DNA from: Asaia bogorensis
Lineage (GTDB): Bacteria > Pseudomonadota > Alphaproteobacteria > Acetobacterales > Acetobacteraceae
NCBI GenBank assembly: GCA_945873675.1
Contig: CAMCEP010000056.1
Location: 1-12,393 of the forward strand
Direction: 5' to 3'
DNA length: 12,393 nucleotides
Under the pieces are notes generated by a model. That model was not told the DNA's origin. It did no database searches and worked only from the letters and a program-made list of their open reading frames with translations. Positions 1-5,952 of this stretch are shown in pieces. Positions within the stretch are counted from its first letter, which is position 1. Every line of letters starts with the position of its first letter. Made by a program: the position numbers and the translations under genes.

Positions 1-4
1 CTGA

Positions 5-33
5 TTTACAGTTGTTCGGTTATTGCTTATTTT
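5..33 (+). promoter_or_regulatory. Possible sigma70-type promoter for the RTX gene
   Basis: TTTACA at 5-10 (5 of 6 matches to the -35 consensus) and TATTTT at 28-33 (4 of 6 to the -10 consensus) are separated by exactly 17 bases. The first 60 bases are clearly AT-richer than the rest of the window, as expected of a promoter ahead of a gene that is not part of a visible operon. A second AT-rich stretch (TTAATAT near 41-47) could serve as the -10 instead. This is a pattern match only. Confidence 0.3.
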
Positions 34-75
34 ACGAATAGTTAATATCGCGCTTATGCAGGATTGGGAAGCTCA

Positions 76-2205
76 ATGTCACAAACCGCTGGGGATGATT
101 ATATCGTCGGCACTGCTGGCGCGGATGAAATCATTGGTGAGCTTGGCAATGATACCTTTGATGGCCTTGGCGGTAACGACGATATCATCGGCGGCGAAGG
201 CAATGACCTAATCTTCGGCGGTGATGGCGACGATACGATTGACCCCTATGATGGCAATGACACGATGTTGGGCGGCAATGGCCGCGATTACATCTACGGC
301 TATGGATCAGACTCCATAGATGGTGGCGCAGGCAATGACACCCTCACTGGCTGGTTCTCCAACGATACCATCGTGGGCGGTGCGGATGATGATGACATCT
401 TTGATATTGATGGCACCAACCTTCTTTTCGGCGGCTCTGGGCGGGATACCATTCGCGGCAGTTTTGGCCGTGACACCATAGATGGTGGCGACGGCGCCGA
501 TATGGTCTGGGGCGGCGGCGGTGATGACTTCCTGCGCGGCGGCAATGGTAATGACACGCTGGTCGGTGATGCAGGTTCAGATACGCTCGCTCTTTCCGAT
601 GGCGCCTGGGCTCAGGGCAATGATGGTATCTGGACCACCTATTCCCAAGGCAGCACCAGACTTTATGTCCAGGGTTTTGAAAGAGTCATTGGGACAGTCA
701 CGAGCAGCAACGCTCAAACCCTACTGGGTGATGGCGGGAATAATTCGCTACTCGGCGGGAATGGGAATGACTCGCTGTTAGGCGGCAATGGCAATGACAC
801 GCTTTCGGGCCTCGGCGGCGCGGATACGCTGGATGGCGGTGCCGATAATGACACGCTGCAAGGTGGTGTCAGCAATGACAGTATCATGGGCGGATCAGGC
901 ACCGCGGATTGGGCGAGTTATGCGGATCTGACATCCGCGAGCCAGAGCGTCACCATAGACCTCACCACCAACCGCGCGACCGGGGCGGCGGGGTCTGATA
1001 CGCTGTCGGGCATTGAAAATGTGCTGTCCGGTGCAGGCAATGACAGCATCCTGGGCGATGCCGGCAGTTCCAGCCTTGATGGCAATGCCGGTAACGACAC
1101 CATTGATGGTGCCGGTGGCGCCGATATGGTCTGGGGCGGCAATGGTGATGACTTCCTGCGCGGCGGCGATGGCAATGACACGCTGATCGGTGGCACAGGC
1201 GCGGATACACTCAGCCTTTCTGCCGGAAGTTGGACGTCGGGCAATGATGGTATCTGGACCACCTATTCCCAAGGCAGCACCAGGCTTTATGTCCAGGGTT
1301 TTGAAAGCGTTATCGGCGCGGCGCCGATAAGCGCTGATGAAAGCCTGCTAGGGGATGGCGGCAATAACTCGCTCTCGGGCGGCAATGGCAATGACACGTT
1401 GTCGGGCCTCTCCGGCGCGGATACACTCGATGGCGGGATAGACCAGGATGTCCTGAACGGCGGCGGCGGAAATGATTCACTTTCCGGTGGTGCAGGAAAT
1501 GATTCGCTCTTTGGCGATGAGGGCAATGATACGCTGGATGGCTTTATCGGTGCCGATACCCTGATCAGCGGCGATGGAAATGATTCCCTGATCTCCACTA
1601 ACGGCGGAGACATGCTCTTTGGCGGGAATGGTGATGATACGCTGAACAGTACTGACTTCTCTCTTTCCATACCGGTCGGAGGCTACACCTTAGATGGCGG
1701 GCCCGGTAATGACAGCATCTATTCGTCAGTACTCTTCATCTCATCCTCCTTGGCGGGCGGAGAGGGGAATGACATCTTGTCAGTTCATGCGCCGCGTCAA
1801 ACGATTGACGGCGGGGTCGGCAGTGACACGATCATTGCTAATGACGCTTATCTTTGGAACGGGCCCGATCCTTCTGACAGTATCCTCGGAGGTGCGGATA
1901 GCGACTGGTTAAGCTATGCGCCGCTCACCGCTTCAAGCCATGGCGTGACGGTGGACCTGGCAGCAGGCAGAAGCTCAGGCATTCTGGGAAATGATTCGAT
2001 TTCAGGCATCGAAAATGTCCTGGCAGGTGCTGGCAATGACAGCATATTGGGCGATTCTTTGGCGAATTTCCTAATGGGCGGTGCGGGCAACGACACGCTC
2101 ATGGGCGGCGCTGGCAATGACACCCTTATGGGCGGCACCGGCGATGACATCATCCTTGTCGGCACCACCACCCTCGCCGACATATACGCGCTATTCGCCA
2201 CCTGA
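76..2205 (+). CDS. RTX hemolysin-type calcium-binding repeat protein
   Basis: This is a 709-residue protein built almost wholly of RTX nonapeptides (GGxGxDxLx, for example GGEGNDLIF and GGAGNDTLT). In the family these fold into a calcium-filled parallel beta-roll after export by a type I secretion system. There is no N-terminal signal peptide and no catalytic or adhesin domain that I recognise. The repeats begin within the first 10-20 residues and run to the end. The last residues (ADIYALFAT) are non-repetitive with a hydrophobic tail, like a C-terminal type I secretion signal. Two non-RTX inserts recur: a module centred on GNDGIWTTYSQGS (about residues 173-205 and 381-413), and one ending in IENVL.GAGNDSILGD (about 277-330 and 609-662). 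I chose ATG at 76 because GGGAAG lies just upstream; the alternative TTG at 64 directly abuts AGGA, too close for ribosome binding. No transporter genes are in the window. Extracellular structural or matrix role is inference. Confidence 0.85.
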   Translation: MSQTAGDDYIVGTAGADEIIGELGNDTFDGLGGNDDIIGGEGNDLIFGGDGDDTIDPYDGNDTMLGGNGRDYIYGYGSDSIDGGAGNDTLTGWFSNDTIVGGADDDDIFDIDGTNLLFGGSGRDTIRGSFGRDTIDGGDGADMVWGGGGDDFLRGGNGNDTLVGDAGSDTLALSDGAWAQGNDGIWTTYSQGSTRLYVQGFERVIGTVTSSNAQTLLGDGGNNSLLGGNGNDSLLGGNGNDTLSGLGGADTLDGGADNDTLQGGVSNDSIMGGSGTADWASYADLTSASQSVTIDLTTNRATGAAGSDTLSGIENVLSGAGNDSILGDAGSSSLDGNAGNDTIDGAGGADMVWGGNGDDFLRGGDGNDTLIGGTGADTLSLSAGSWTSGNDGIWTTYSQGSTRLYVQGFESVIGAAPISADESLLGDGGNNSLSGGNGNDTLSGLSGADTLDGGIDQDVLNGGGGNDSLSGGAGNDSLFGDEGNDTLDGFIGADTLISGDGNDSLISTNGGDMLFGGNGDDTLNSTDFSLSIPVGGYTLDGGPGNDSIYSSVLFISSSLAGGEGNDILSVHAPRQTIDGGVGSDTIIANDAYLWNGPDPSDSILGGADSDWLSYAPLTASSHGVTVDLAAGRSSGILGNDSISGIENVLAGAGNDSILGDSLANFLMGGAGNDTLMGGAGNDTLMGGTGDDIILVGTTTLADIYALFAT
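472..768 (+). repeat. Internal duplication in RTX gene, copy A
   Basis: This segment aligns without gaps to 1096-1392 at a constant offset of 624 bases (208 codons). It runs from the DTIDGG motif through GADMVWGG, the GNDGIWTTYSQGS module and GDGGNNSL. The core at 616-683 differs from 1240-1307 at only one base by my reading (A at 660, G at 1284), while flanking parts are less similar. Just after the aligned part, copy A has one extra nonapeptide unit (27 bases) relative to copy B. Confidence 0.85.
904..1062 (+). repeat. Second RTX-associated duplicated module, copy 1
   Basis: This codes for a segment reading ADWASYADLT, then VTIDL, then SGIENVLSGAGNDSILGD. It aligns without gaps to 1900-2058 at an offset of 996 bases (332 codons), where the protein reads SDWLSYAPLT, VTVDL and SGIENVLAGAGNDSILGD. 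Similarity is lower than in the 624-base duplication, so this pair is probably older. Comparable IENV segments are widespread in RTX proteins. Confidence 0.75.
1096..1392 (+). repeat. Internal duplication in RTX gene, copy B
   Basis: Partner of 472-768 at offset 624. The linker after the near-identical core differs from copy A and contains the palindrome at 1306-1335. The frame is preserved, so the duplication lengthened the beta-roll rather than disrupting it. Confidence 0.85.
1306..1335. repeat. Near-perfect palindrome inside the RTX gene
   Basis: The arms TTATCGGCGC (1310-1319) and GCGCCGATAA (1321-1330) are exact reverse complements around a single G at 1320. With G1331 bulged out, pairing continues as AGCG (1306-1309) with CGCT (1332-1335). 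It lies in the variable linker of duplication copy B and is absent at the matching place in copy A. Its function is unknown. Confidence 0.7.
1900..2058 (+). repeat. Second RTX-associated duplicated module, copy 2
   Basis: Partner of 904-1062 at offset 996. It is followed by three tightly regular nonapeptides (MGGAGNDTL type) and then the C-terminal tail of the RTX protein. Confidence 0.75.
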
Positions 2206-2240
2206 ACCGGGCAGGTAAGTACCGGATAGAAGGCTTCGCC

Positions 2241-2278
2241 TTGCGCTGAACGGGCGCTGCTACGCCCCGCCAGCGCAG
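2241..2278. terminator. Long imperfect hairpin between convergent genes, possible terminator
   Basis: The outer stem GCGCTG (2243-2248) pairs with CAGCGC (2271-2276), extendable by T2242-A2277. The inner stem GGGCG (2252-2256) pairs with CGCCC (2263-2267), with a small internal loop between. A separate small hairpin, AAGGC-ttc-GCCTT, sits just before it at 2230-2242, sharing its last two bases with the stem. The structure lies between the convergent RTX and cupin genes, where a bidirectional terminator is expected. No proper T-run follows on either strand, only TTT at 2282-2284 on the plus strand, so it may act weakly, with Rho, or as an mRNA-stabilising stem. Confidence 0.4.
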
Positions 2279-2289
2279 GGATTTCCCCC

Positions 2290-2559
2290 TCAAACCGCCT
2301 TCCGCCCCGCAATCAGCGCCACACCCTGCGGGCCAACCTTCTCAGCATGCGGGTAATTCGCCGGCACCGCGCAGGTATCACCCTGGCGAAAAATCTCGGC
2401 CTTGCCATCGCGCGTGATGGTGATCTCGCCGCCAATCACCATCAGCCTGGCATCCCAATCATGGCCATGTTCGGGGTTTTCCTCATTGGCGCGGAAACCA
2501 CCGTAAAACACGCCATAGCCATCGCGCTTCAATTCGGCTTCAAATTCCTCACGGGTCAT
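2290..2559 (-). CDS. Small single-domain cupin protein
   Basis: This 89-residue protein has a cupin_2-type beta-barrel pattern. Motif 1 contains EHGHDWDARL with H31 and H33 as likely metal ligands, followed by MVIGGEITIT. Motif 2 is GDTCAVPANYPHAE, with H71 as the third ligand. The usual glutamate of motif 1 is not obvious. Small cupins of this kind may bind a metal or small ligand, but no reaction can be assigned. I chose ATG at 2559 because AGGGAG lies 5-8 bases upstream. A GTG at 2574 would add five residues but overlaps that ribosome site. The zinc-ribbon gene ends 25 bases upstream on the same strand, so the two are probably co-transcribed. The cytoplasm is its likely location, since there is no signal peptide. 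Confidence 0.75.
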   Translation of the reverse strand: MTREEFEAELKRDGYGVFYGGFRANEENPEHGHDWDARLMVIGGEITITRDGKAEIFRQGDTCAVPANYPHAEKVGPQGVALIAGRKAV

Positions 2560-2584
2560 TGCGCTCTCCCTCACCTTCTGCCGT

Positions 2585-3001
2585 TCAGCTCAAGCCAAGC
2601 GCTGCAAATAACCGCGCGGCCGGCGGCCAGGCTTCCATCACCACATCGCGCTTGATGATGGCCGCAAGCCCGCCGCCAATCAGCAGCGCAATGGAAGCCG
2701 CCCAGGCCGCGCGCAACCTGCGTGCGGAAGCCTCATTCGCGGCCTCGGCCAGGGTTTCGGCTGATGGCTCAGGCTCTGGCCGCAATTCCTCAATCACCGG
2801 GGCGGGGGGTGGTTCCTCCACTACCCGTGGTGGGGGGGGCTCCGGGGCGCGCCATGCCATAGGCTCCGGCTCAGGTGCGGGCGGGTCCGGCATCGGAAAT
2901 ACCGTCCGGCACTGGCTACAGCGCAGCGGGCGGGTGCGGTCGCGCAGCATGCGCTCCGGCACCTCAAAGCCCGCGCTGCAAGAAGGGCATTCAATCTGCA
3001 T
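2585..3001 (-). CDS. MJ0042-type zinc-ribbon membrane protein
   Basis: This 138-residue protein opens with an MJ0042/zinc_ribbon domain whose ligands are C5-x2-C8 and C28-x2-C31 (CPSC and CSQC). A proline- and glutamate-rich linker follows (about 38-80), then one hydrophobic membrane segment (about 98-116, WAASIALLIGGGLAAII) and a short tail of about 20 residues. Many alphaproteobacterial homologues carry a DUF3426 domain after the membrane helix; here the protein stops, so it is a short form. The expected topology is zinc ribbon in the cytoplasm and tail in the periplasm. It is divergent from ftsE across 79 bases. ATG at 3001 has ACGGAAAA upstream. The linker codons contain a run of eight C on the coding strand (2839-2832), a possible slippage site. 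Its role is unknown; adjacency to ftsEX hints at envelope biology. Confidence 0.8.
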   Translation of the reverse strand: MQIECPSCSAGFEVPERMLRDRTRPLRCSQCRTVFPMPDPPAPEPEPMAWRAPEPPPPRVVEEPPPAPVIEELRPEPEPSAETLAEAANEASARRLRAAWAASIALLIGGGLAAIIKRDVVMEAWPPAARLFAALGLS

Positions 3002-3080
3002 GGCGCTATTTTCCGTCAGCGCTGCCTTCTCGGCAAGCGAAAGATTGAGCCCGAAGCCCCTACCATGCGAAACAAGCCTT

Positions 3081-3755
3081 ATGGTGAGATTCGGGCGCGT
3101 CGGGCTGGCCTATCCAAACCCCCAGGGTGATCCGGGGCAGGCAGCCTTGCGCGATGTCTCCTTCGCGCTGGGGGAAGGCAGCTTTACCTGGCTGCTTGGG
3201 CCTTCGGGCGCGGGGAAAAGCTCGGTGCTTAGGCTCATGCAGGCCGCCATCAGGCCCTCAAGCGGCGTGGTTTCGGTGCTGGGGACCGATATTGGGCAGG
3301 CGGAACGGGCAGCCCTGCCGGCGCTCAGGCGCAAGATTGGCATAGTGCATCAGGAATTTCGCCTGCTGCCGCATCTATCCGCCTGGGATAATGTGGCGCT
3401 GCCGCTGCGCCTCGCGGGCCGGGCAGAAGCCGCGGTCCGGCAGGATGTGAATGAAATATTGGATTGGCTGGGCCTGGCGGAAAAGGCAGGGCGTGCGCCA
3501 GCTGAACTTTCCGGCGGCGAACAGCAGCGCATCGCCATTGCGCGCGCCATCATCACACGCCCGGCCTTGCTGATCGCCGATGAACCGACCTCGGAATTGG
3601 ATGTGTTTGAAGCCCGCCGCCTGATTGCGTTGTTTGTGGAAATGAACCGGCTTGGCACCGCGATTGTGGTCGCCACCCATTCTGAGGATTTGCCGGCGCG
3701 CCACCCGGCACGGATCATCACCCTGGCAGAAGGCCGCATCAGTGATGCGCCGTGA
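3081..3755 (+). CDS. ftsE: Cell division ATP-binding protein FtsE
   Basis: This is a 224-residue ABC ATPase, the normal FtsE length. It partners FtsX at the septum and, in the family, couples ATP hydrolysis to activation of peptidoglycan hydrolases. Visible motifs are Walker A GPSGAGKS (40-47), Q-loop Q91 in HQEFRLL, signature LSGGEQQRIAIARA (143-156), Walker B ALLIADEP with D167 and E168, D-loop SELD (171-174) and switch histidine H200 (VVATHS). The reading frame is open far upstream, but everything before 3081 is antisense to the zinc-ribbon gene and has no FtsE homology. ATG at 3081 puts the conserved VRFGRVGLAYP start at the N terminus. No clear Shine-Dalgarno sequence precedes it, so the start is somewhat uncertain (GTG at 3084 is also possible). 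It overlaps ftsX by 11 bases. Confidence 0.93.
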   Translation: MVRFGRVGLAYPNPQGDPGQAALRDVSFALGEGSFTWLLGPSGAGKSSVLRLMQAAIRPSSGVVSVLGTDIGQAERAALPALRRKIGIVHQEFRLLPHLSAWDNVALPLRLAGRAEAAVRQDVNEILDWLGLAEKAGRAPAELSGGEQQRIAIARAIITRPALLIADEPTSELDVFEARRLIALFVEMNRLGTAIVVATHSEDLPARHPARIITLAEGRISDAP

Positions 3756-4599
3756 AGCAGGCGGCAGGGGGGACCCGATTGGCCTGCGCGGCGCGCTGGC
3801 GGATCGGCTGCTGGTGGTGCTGATTGCCGCCATGGCGCTATTTGCCGCCTGTGCGGTGGCGGGGCAGGCGGCCGTCAGTCAACTCGCCGAGCGCTGGCAG
3901 CAAGGCGCCAATGCGGCGATAACGGTGCAAATCCCGAACCCCTCCCCCGCGCGGATGGAAACGGCCTTGGAAGCGCTGCGTGCCCTGCCGGCGGTGCGCG
4001 AAGCCCAAGAAGTGGACCCCGCCCGCATGGCGGAATTGCTGCGCCCCTGGCTTGGCGATGTCGCGGGGCTGCCGCTGCCTGGCGTGATTGAATTGCGCTT
4101 GGGCGATCTGGCGGCGGACCCGGTGTTGATCGGCGATAAGGTGGCAGAAGCCGTGCCCGGCGCCGTGACGGAAGCGCATGGCGTATTCGTCGCGCGGCTG
4201 GCGGCGCTTGCGCGCGCCTTGTCTCTGGCAGCGCTTGGTGTGGTGCTGCTGGTGGCGGCGGTGGCGGCTTCCGTGGTGGTGATTGCGGTGCGCGCCGGCA
4301 TCGCGGCGCGGCGCGATTCGGTCATGGTGCTGCATATGCTGGGCGCGGCGGATCGCGACATTGCGCGGCGCTTCGCGCTCCGGACATCCTGGCTGGCGCT
4401 GCTGGGTGGCATGCTTGGGGTGGCGCTGGCCACAGCACTGCTTTGGGCGCTGATGCAGCTTGCCGCACCCATCCTGCCCAACATCGGCTGGCAGGACCTG
4501 CCCCTGTTTGGCCTTGCTGCCATACCGCTTAGCGCCGCGTTGATCGCCTGGGGCGCGACAATGGCCAGCATTCTGTTGTGGCTACGACGCCTGCCATGA
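3745..4599 (+). CDS. ftsX: Cell division protein FtsX
   Basis: This 284-residue FtsX/MacB-type permease is the membrane half of FtsEX. Four hydrophobic segments are visible: about 22-40, 160-184, 215-240 and 252-280. The first loop (about 41-158) forms the periplasmic domain, which in the family contacts hydrolase activators. A charged stretch RAGIAARRDSVMVLHMLGA (about 183-201) matches the conserved cytoplasmic coupling region that docks on FtsE. ATG at 3745 lies inside the end of ftsE (11-base overlap), so translation is probably coupled. A GTG immediately upstream (3742) is in frame and cannot be excluded. The stop codon overlaps the next start as ATGA. Confidence 0.9.
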   Translation: MRREAGGRGDPIGLRGALADRLLVVLIAAMALFAACAVAGQAAVSQLAERWQQGANAAITVQIPNPSPARMETALEALRALPAVREAQEVDPARMAELLRPWLGDVAGLPLPGVIELRLGDLAADPVLIGDKVAEAVPGAVTEAHGVFVARLAALARALSLAALGVVLLVAAVAASVVVIAVRAGIAARRDSVMVLHMLGAADRDIARRFALRTSWLALLGGMLGVALATALLWALMQLAAPILPNIGWQDLPLFGLAAIPLSAALIAWGATMASILLWLRRLP

Positions 4600-5186
4600 T
4601 GGCGCGGCGGCTTTGGTTGCTGGCCTTGGCGCTGCTGTTGCTGTGGCTTGGCGGCTTCATCTGGTTCCTGCGCATTGTGCAGGAAACCGCCGCCGATGCC
4701 GGCGCTACCGATGCCGTTGTGGTGCTGACCGGCGGGACTGAGCGGGTGGAGACCGGCTTTCGCCTGCTGGATGAAGGGGTTGCGCCGCGGCTTTTTGTCT
4801 CGGGCGTGCATCCCGATTCGCGGCTTGCGGATCTGGCGCGCGGTGCAGGCATGGACCCGGTGCGGCTACTGGGCCGGGTAGAGCTTGGCCATGCGGCGGC
4901 GTCTACGCGTGGCAATGCGGTGGAAATCGCAGCCTGGGCCAAACCGCAGGAGATTGCTGCCATACGCCTGGTGACGGCGGGTTATCACATGCCGCGCGCG
5001 CGCAGCGAATTACGCCGTGCCATGCCGGCATTGCGCGTACTGGCACACCCTGTCACACCGGCACGGCTGCGCGCGGAAGGAGCCTTCTGGCGGCCGCGGA
5101 ATTGGGGCCTTCTGCTGGGTGAATACATGAAATTTCTGGGCGCCGAGGCCGGGCTTTCGGCATTTTTCGGGGGAAGGCGGGCATGA
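4596..5186 (+). CDS. DUF218 (YdcF/SanA/ElyC-like) membrane-anchored protein
   Basis: This 196-residue protein has one N-terminal membrane helix (about 4-26) followed by a DUF218 domain. Matching motifs are DAVVVLTGGTERVETGFRLL (39-58), a second strand RLFVSGV (65-71), STRGNAVEIAAW (103-114) and IRLVTAGYHMPRARSEL (123-139). The charged or polar residues in the GGT-ER, TRGNA and YHMPRA motifs are the family's conserved putative active-site positions. Members such as SanA and ElyC act in envelope integrity and the lipid carriers of wall synthesis, but the reaction here is unassigned. ATG at 4596 overlaps the ftsX stop as ATGA and the next gene starts the same way, so it is translationally coupled on both sides. 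ATG at 4599 is an equivalent alternative. Confidence 0.85.
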   Translation: MMARRLWLLALALLLLWLGGFIWFLRIVQETAADAGATDAVVVLTGGTERVETGFRLLDEGVAPRLFVSGVHPDSRLADLARGAGMDPVRLLGRVELGHAAASTRGNAVEIAAWAKPQEIAAIRLVTAGYHMPRARSELRRAMPALRVLAHPVTPARLRAEGAFWRPRNWGLLLGEYMKFLGAEAGLSAFFGGRRA

Positions 5187-5893
5187 TCTGGCTGCGTTCC
5201 CTGATTTTCAACGTGCTTTTCATGACCGTCACGGCGTTCTCTTCCGTGATTGCCATGGCGCTGCTGCCCTTCCACCCAAGGTTCATCCGCTGCTTCATCC
5301 GGCATTGGGCGCGCGTGATTATTTGGCTCATGCGCGTCATTTGCGGCATCCGCCTGCGGGTGACTGGCTTGGAACATGTGGTACCCGGTGCCGCCATCAT
5401 CGCTTCCAAGCACCAATCCGCCTTTGACACTTTTGTCTGGCCAGCCCTGCTTGAGCAAACGAGCTACGTGCTGAAGCGCGAATTGCTCGATCTGCCCTTT
5501 TGGGGGCGCGTGGCGCGCCATAGCGGCGCGGTGGCGGTTGATCGTGATGGCGGCGGCGCTGCGCTGCGCGGCATGGTGCGCGATGCCAAGCGCGTGTTGG
5601 ATGAAGACCGGCCCTTGGTGATTTTTCCCGAAGGCACACGTTCCGCCCCTGGGGACAGGCTGCCCTATCAACCAGGTGTTGCTGCGCTAGTCATGGGCAG
5701 CAGCGCGCCCTGCTATCCGGTCGCGACAAATAGCGGGCGGCATTGGGGCAGGCGCGCCTTTCACAAGACACCGGGGGTCATTTCGATTTCCATTCTGCCC
5801 GCCCTGCCAACGGGCCTTGCGCGCAAGCCGCTGATGGAAGCGCTTGAATCGCAAATTGAGGCGGAGACCGCGCGCTTGATGGCGCAGGCGTAG
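5183..5893 (+). CDS. plsC: 1-acyl-sn-glycerol-3-phosphate acyltransferase (PlsC family)
   Basis: This 236-residue protein acylates lysophosphatidic acid to phosphatidic acid at the inner membrane, the second acylation in phospholipid synthesis. Acyltransferase motif I is HQSAFD (H77-x4-D82), preceded by K76 where the classical motif has N. Motif III is FPEGTRS (148-154), and a YPVATNSG segment corresponds to motif IV. The N terminus (about 5-29) is a membrane helix. The start overlaps the previous stop as ATGA, with a strong purine-rich site (GGGGGAAGG) upstream. It is the last gene of the ftsE operon. Alphaproteobacteria often carry several PlsC paralogues, so acylation of another lysolipid is possible. 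Confidence 0.88.
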   Translation: MIWLRSLIFNVLFMTVTAFSSVIAMALLPFHPRFIRCFIRHWARVIIWLMRVICGIRLRVTGLEHVVPGAAIIASKHQSAFDTFVWPALLEQTSYVLKRELLDLPFWGRVARHSGAVAVDRDGGGAALRGMVRDAKRVLDEDRPLVIFPEGTRSAPGDRLPYQPGVAALVMGSSAPCYPVATNSGRHWGRRAFHKTPGVISISILPALPTGLARKPLMEALESQIEAETARLMAQA

Positions 5894-5902
5894 TTTCGGC
5901 AG

Positions 5903-5926
5903 AAAAAAGGGCGGTCCAAGCCGCCC
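5903..5926 (-). terminator. Intrinsic terminator of the purM-purN-cox4 operon
   Basis: Read on the minus strand, GGGCGG (complement of 5921-5926) and CCGCCC (complement of 5909-5914) form a six-base GC stem with a six-base loop, followed at once by TTTTTT (complement of 5903-5908). This is a textbook Rho-independent terminator 26 bases after the stop of the minus-strand gene. For the plus-strand plsC the same hairpin lacks a T-run, so it is essentially one-directional. Confidence 0.85.
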
Positions 5927-5952
5927 CTGTGACGCCGCGATTTTTGGCAGAT

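Noticed and set aside
64..75. TTG start adding four residues to the RTX protein
   Set aside because: AGGA directly abuts the TTG, leaving no spacing; ATG at 76 has usable purine-rich sequence upstream.
300..1670. Long minus-strand frames opposite the RTX gene
   Set aside because: They are proline/serine-rich mirror translations of the glycine/aspartate repeats, with no domain and no ribosome site.
118..2160. CRISPR-like or tandem DNA repeat array
   Set aside because: The periodic sequence is explained by in-frame RTX nonapeptide codons; units vary, there are no unique spacers and no cas genes.
2559..3080. N-terminal extension of FtsE of 174 residues
   Set aside because: It is antisense to the cupin and zinc-ribbon genes, has a low-complexity translation, and FtsE is normally about 220 residues, which ATG 3081 gives.
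3879..4811. 310-residue minus-strand frame opposite ftsX and the DUF218 gene
   Set aside because: Low-complexity arginine/alanine/serine translation without domains, overlapping two well-supported genes.
5903..5926. Terminator for plsC on the plus strand
   Set aside because: The hairpin is symmetric, but the T-run lies only on the minus-strand side; on the plus strand the stem is followed by CTGTGACG.
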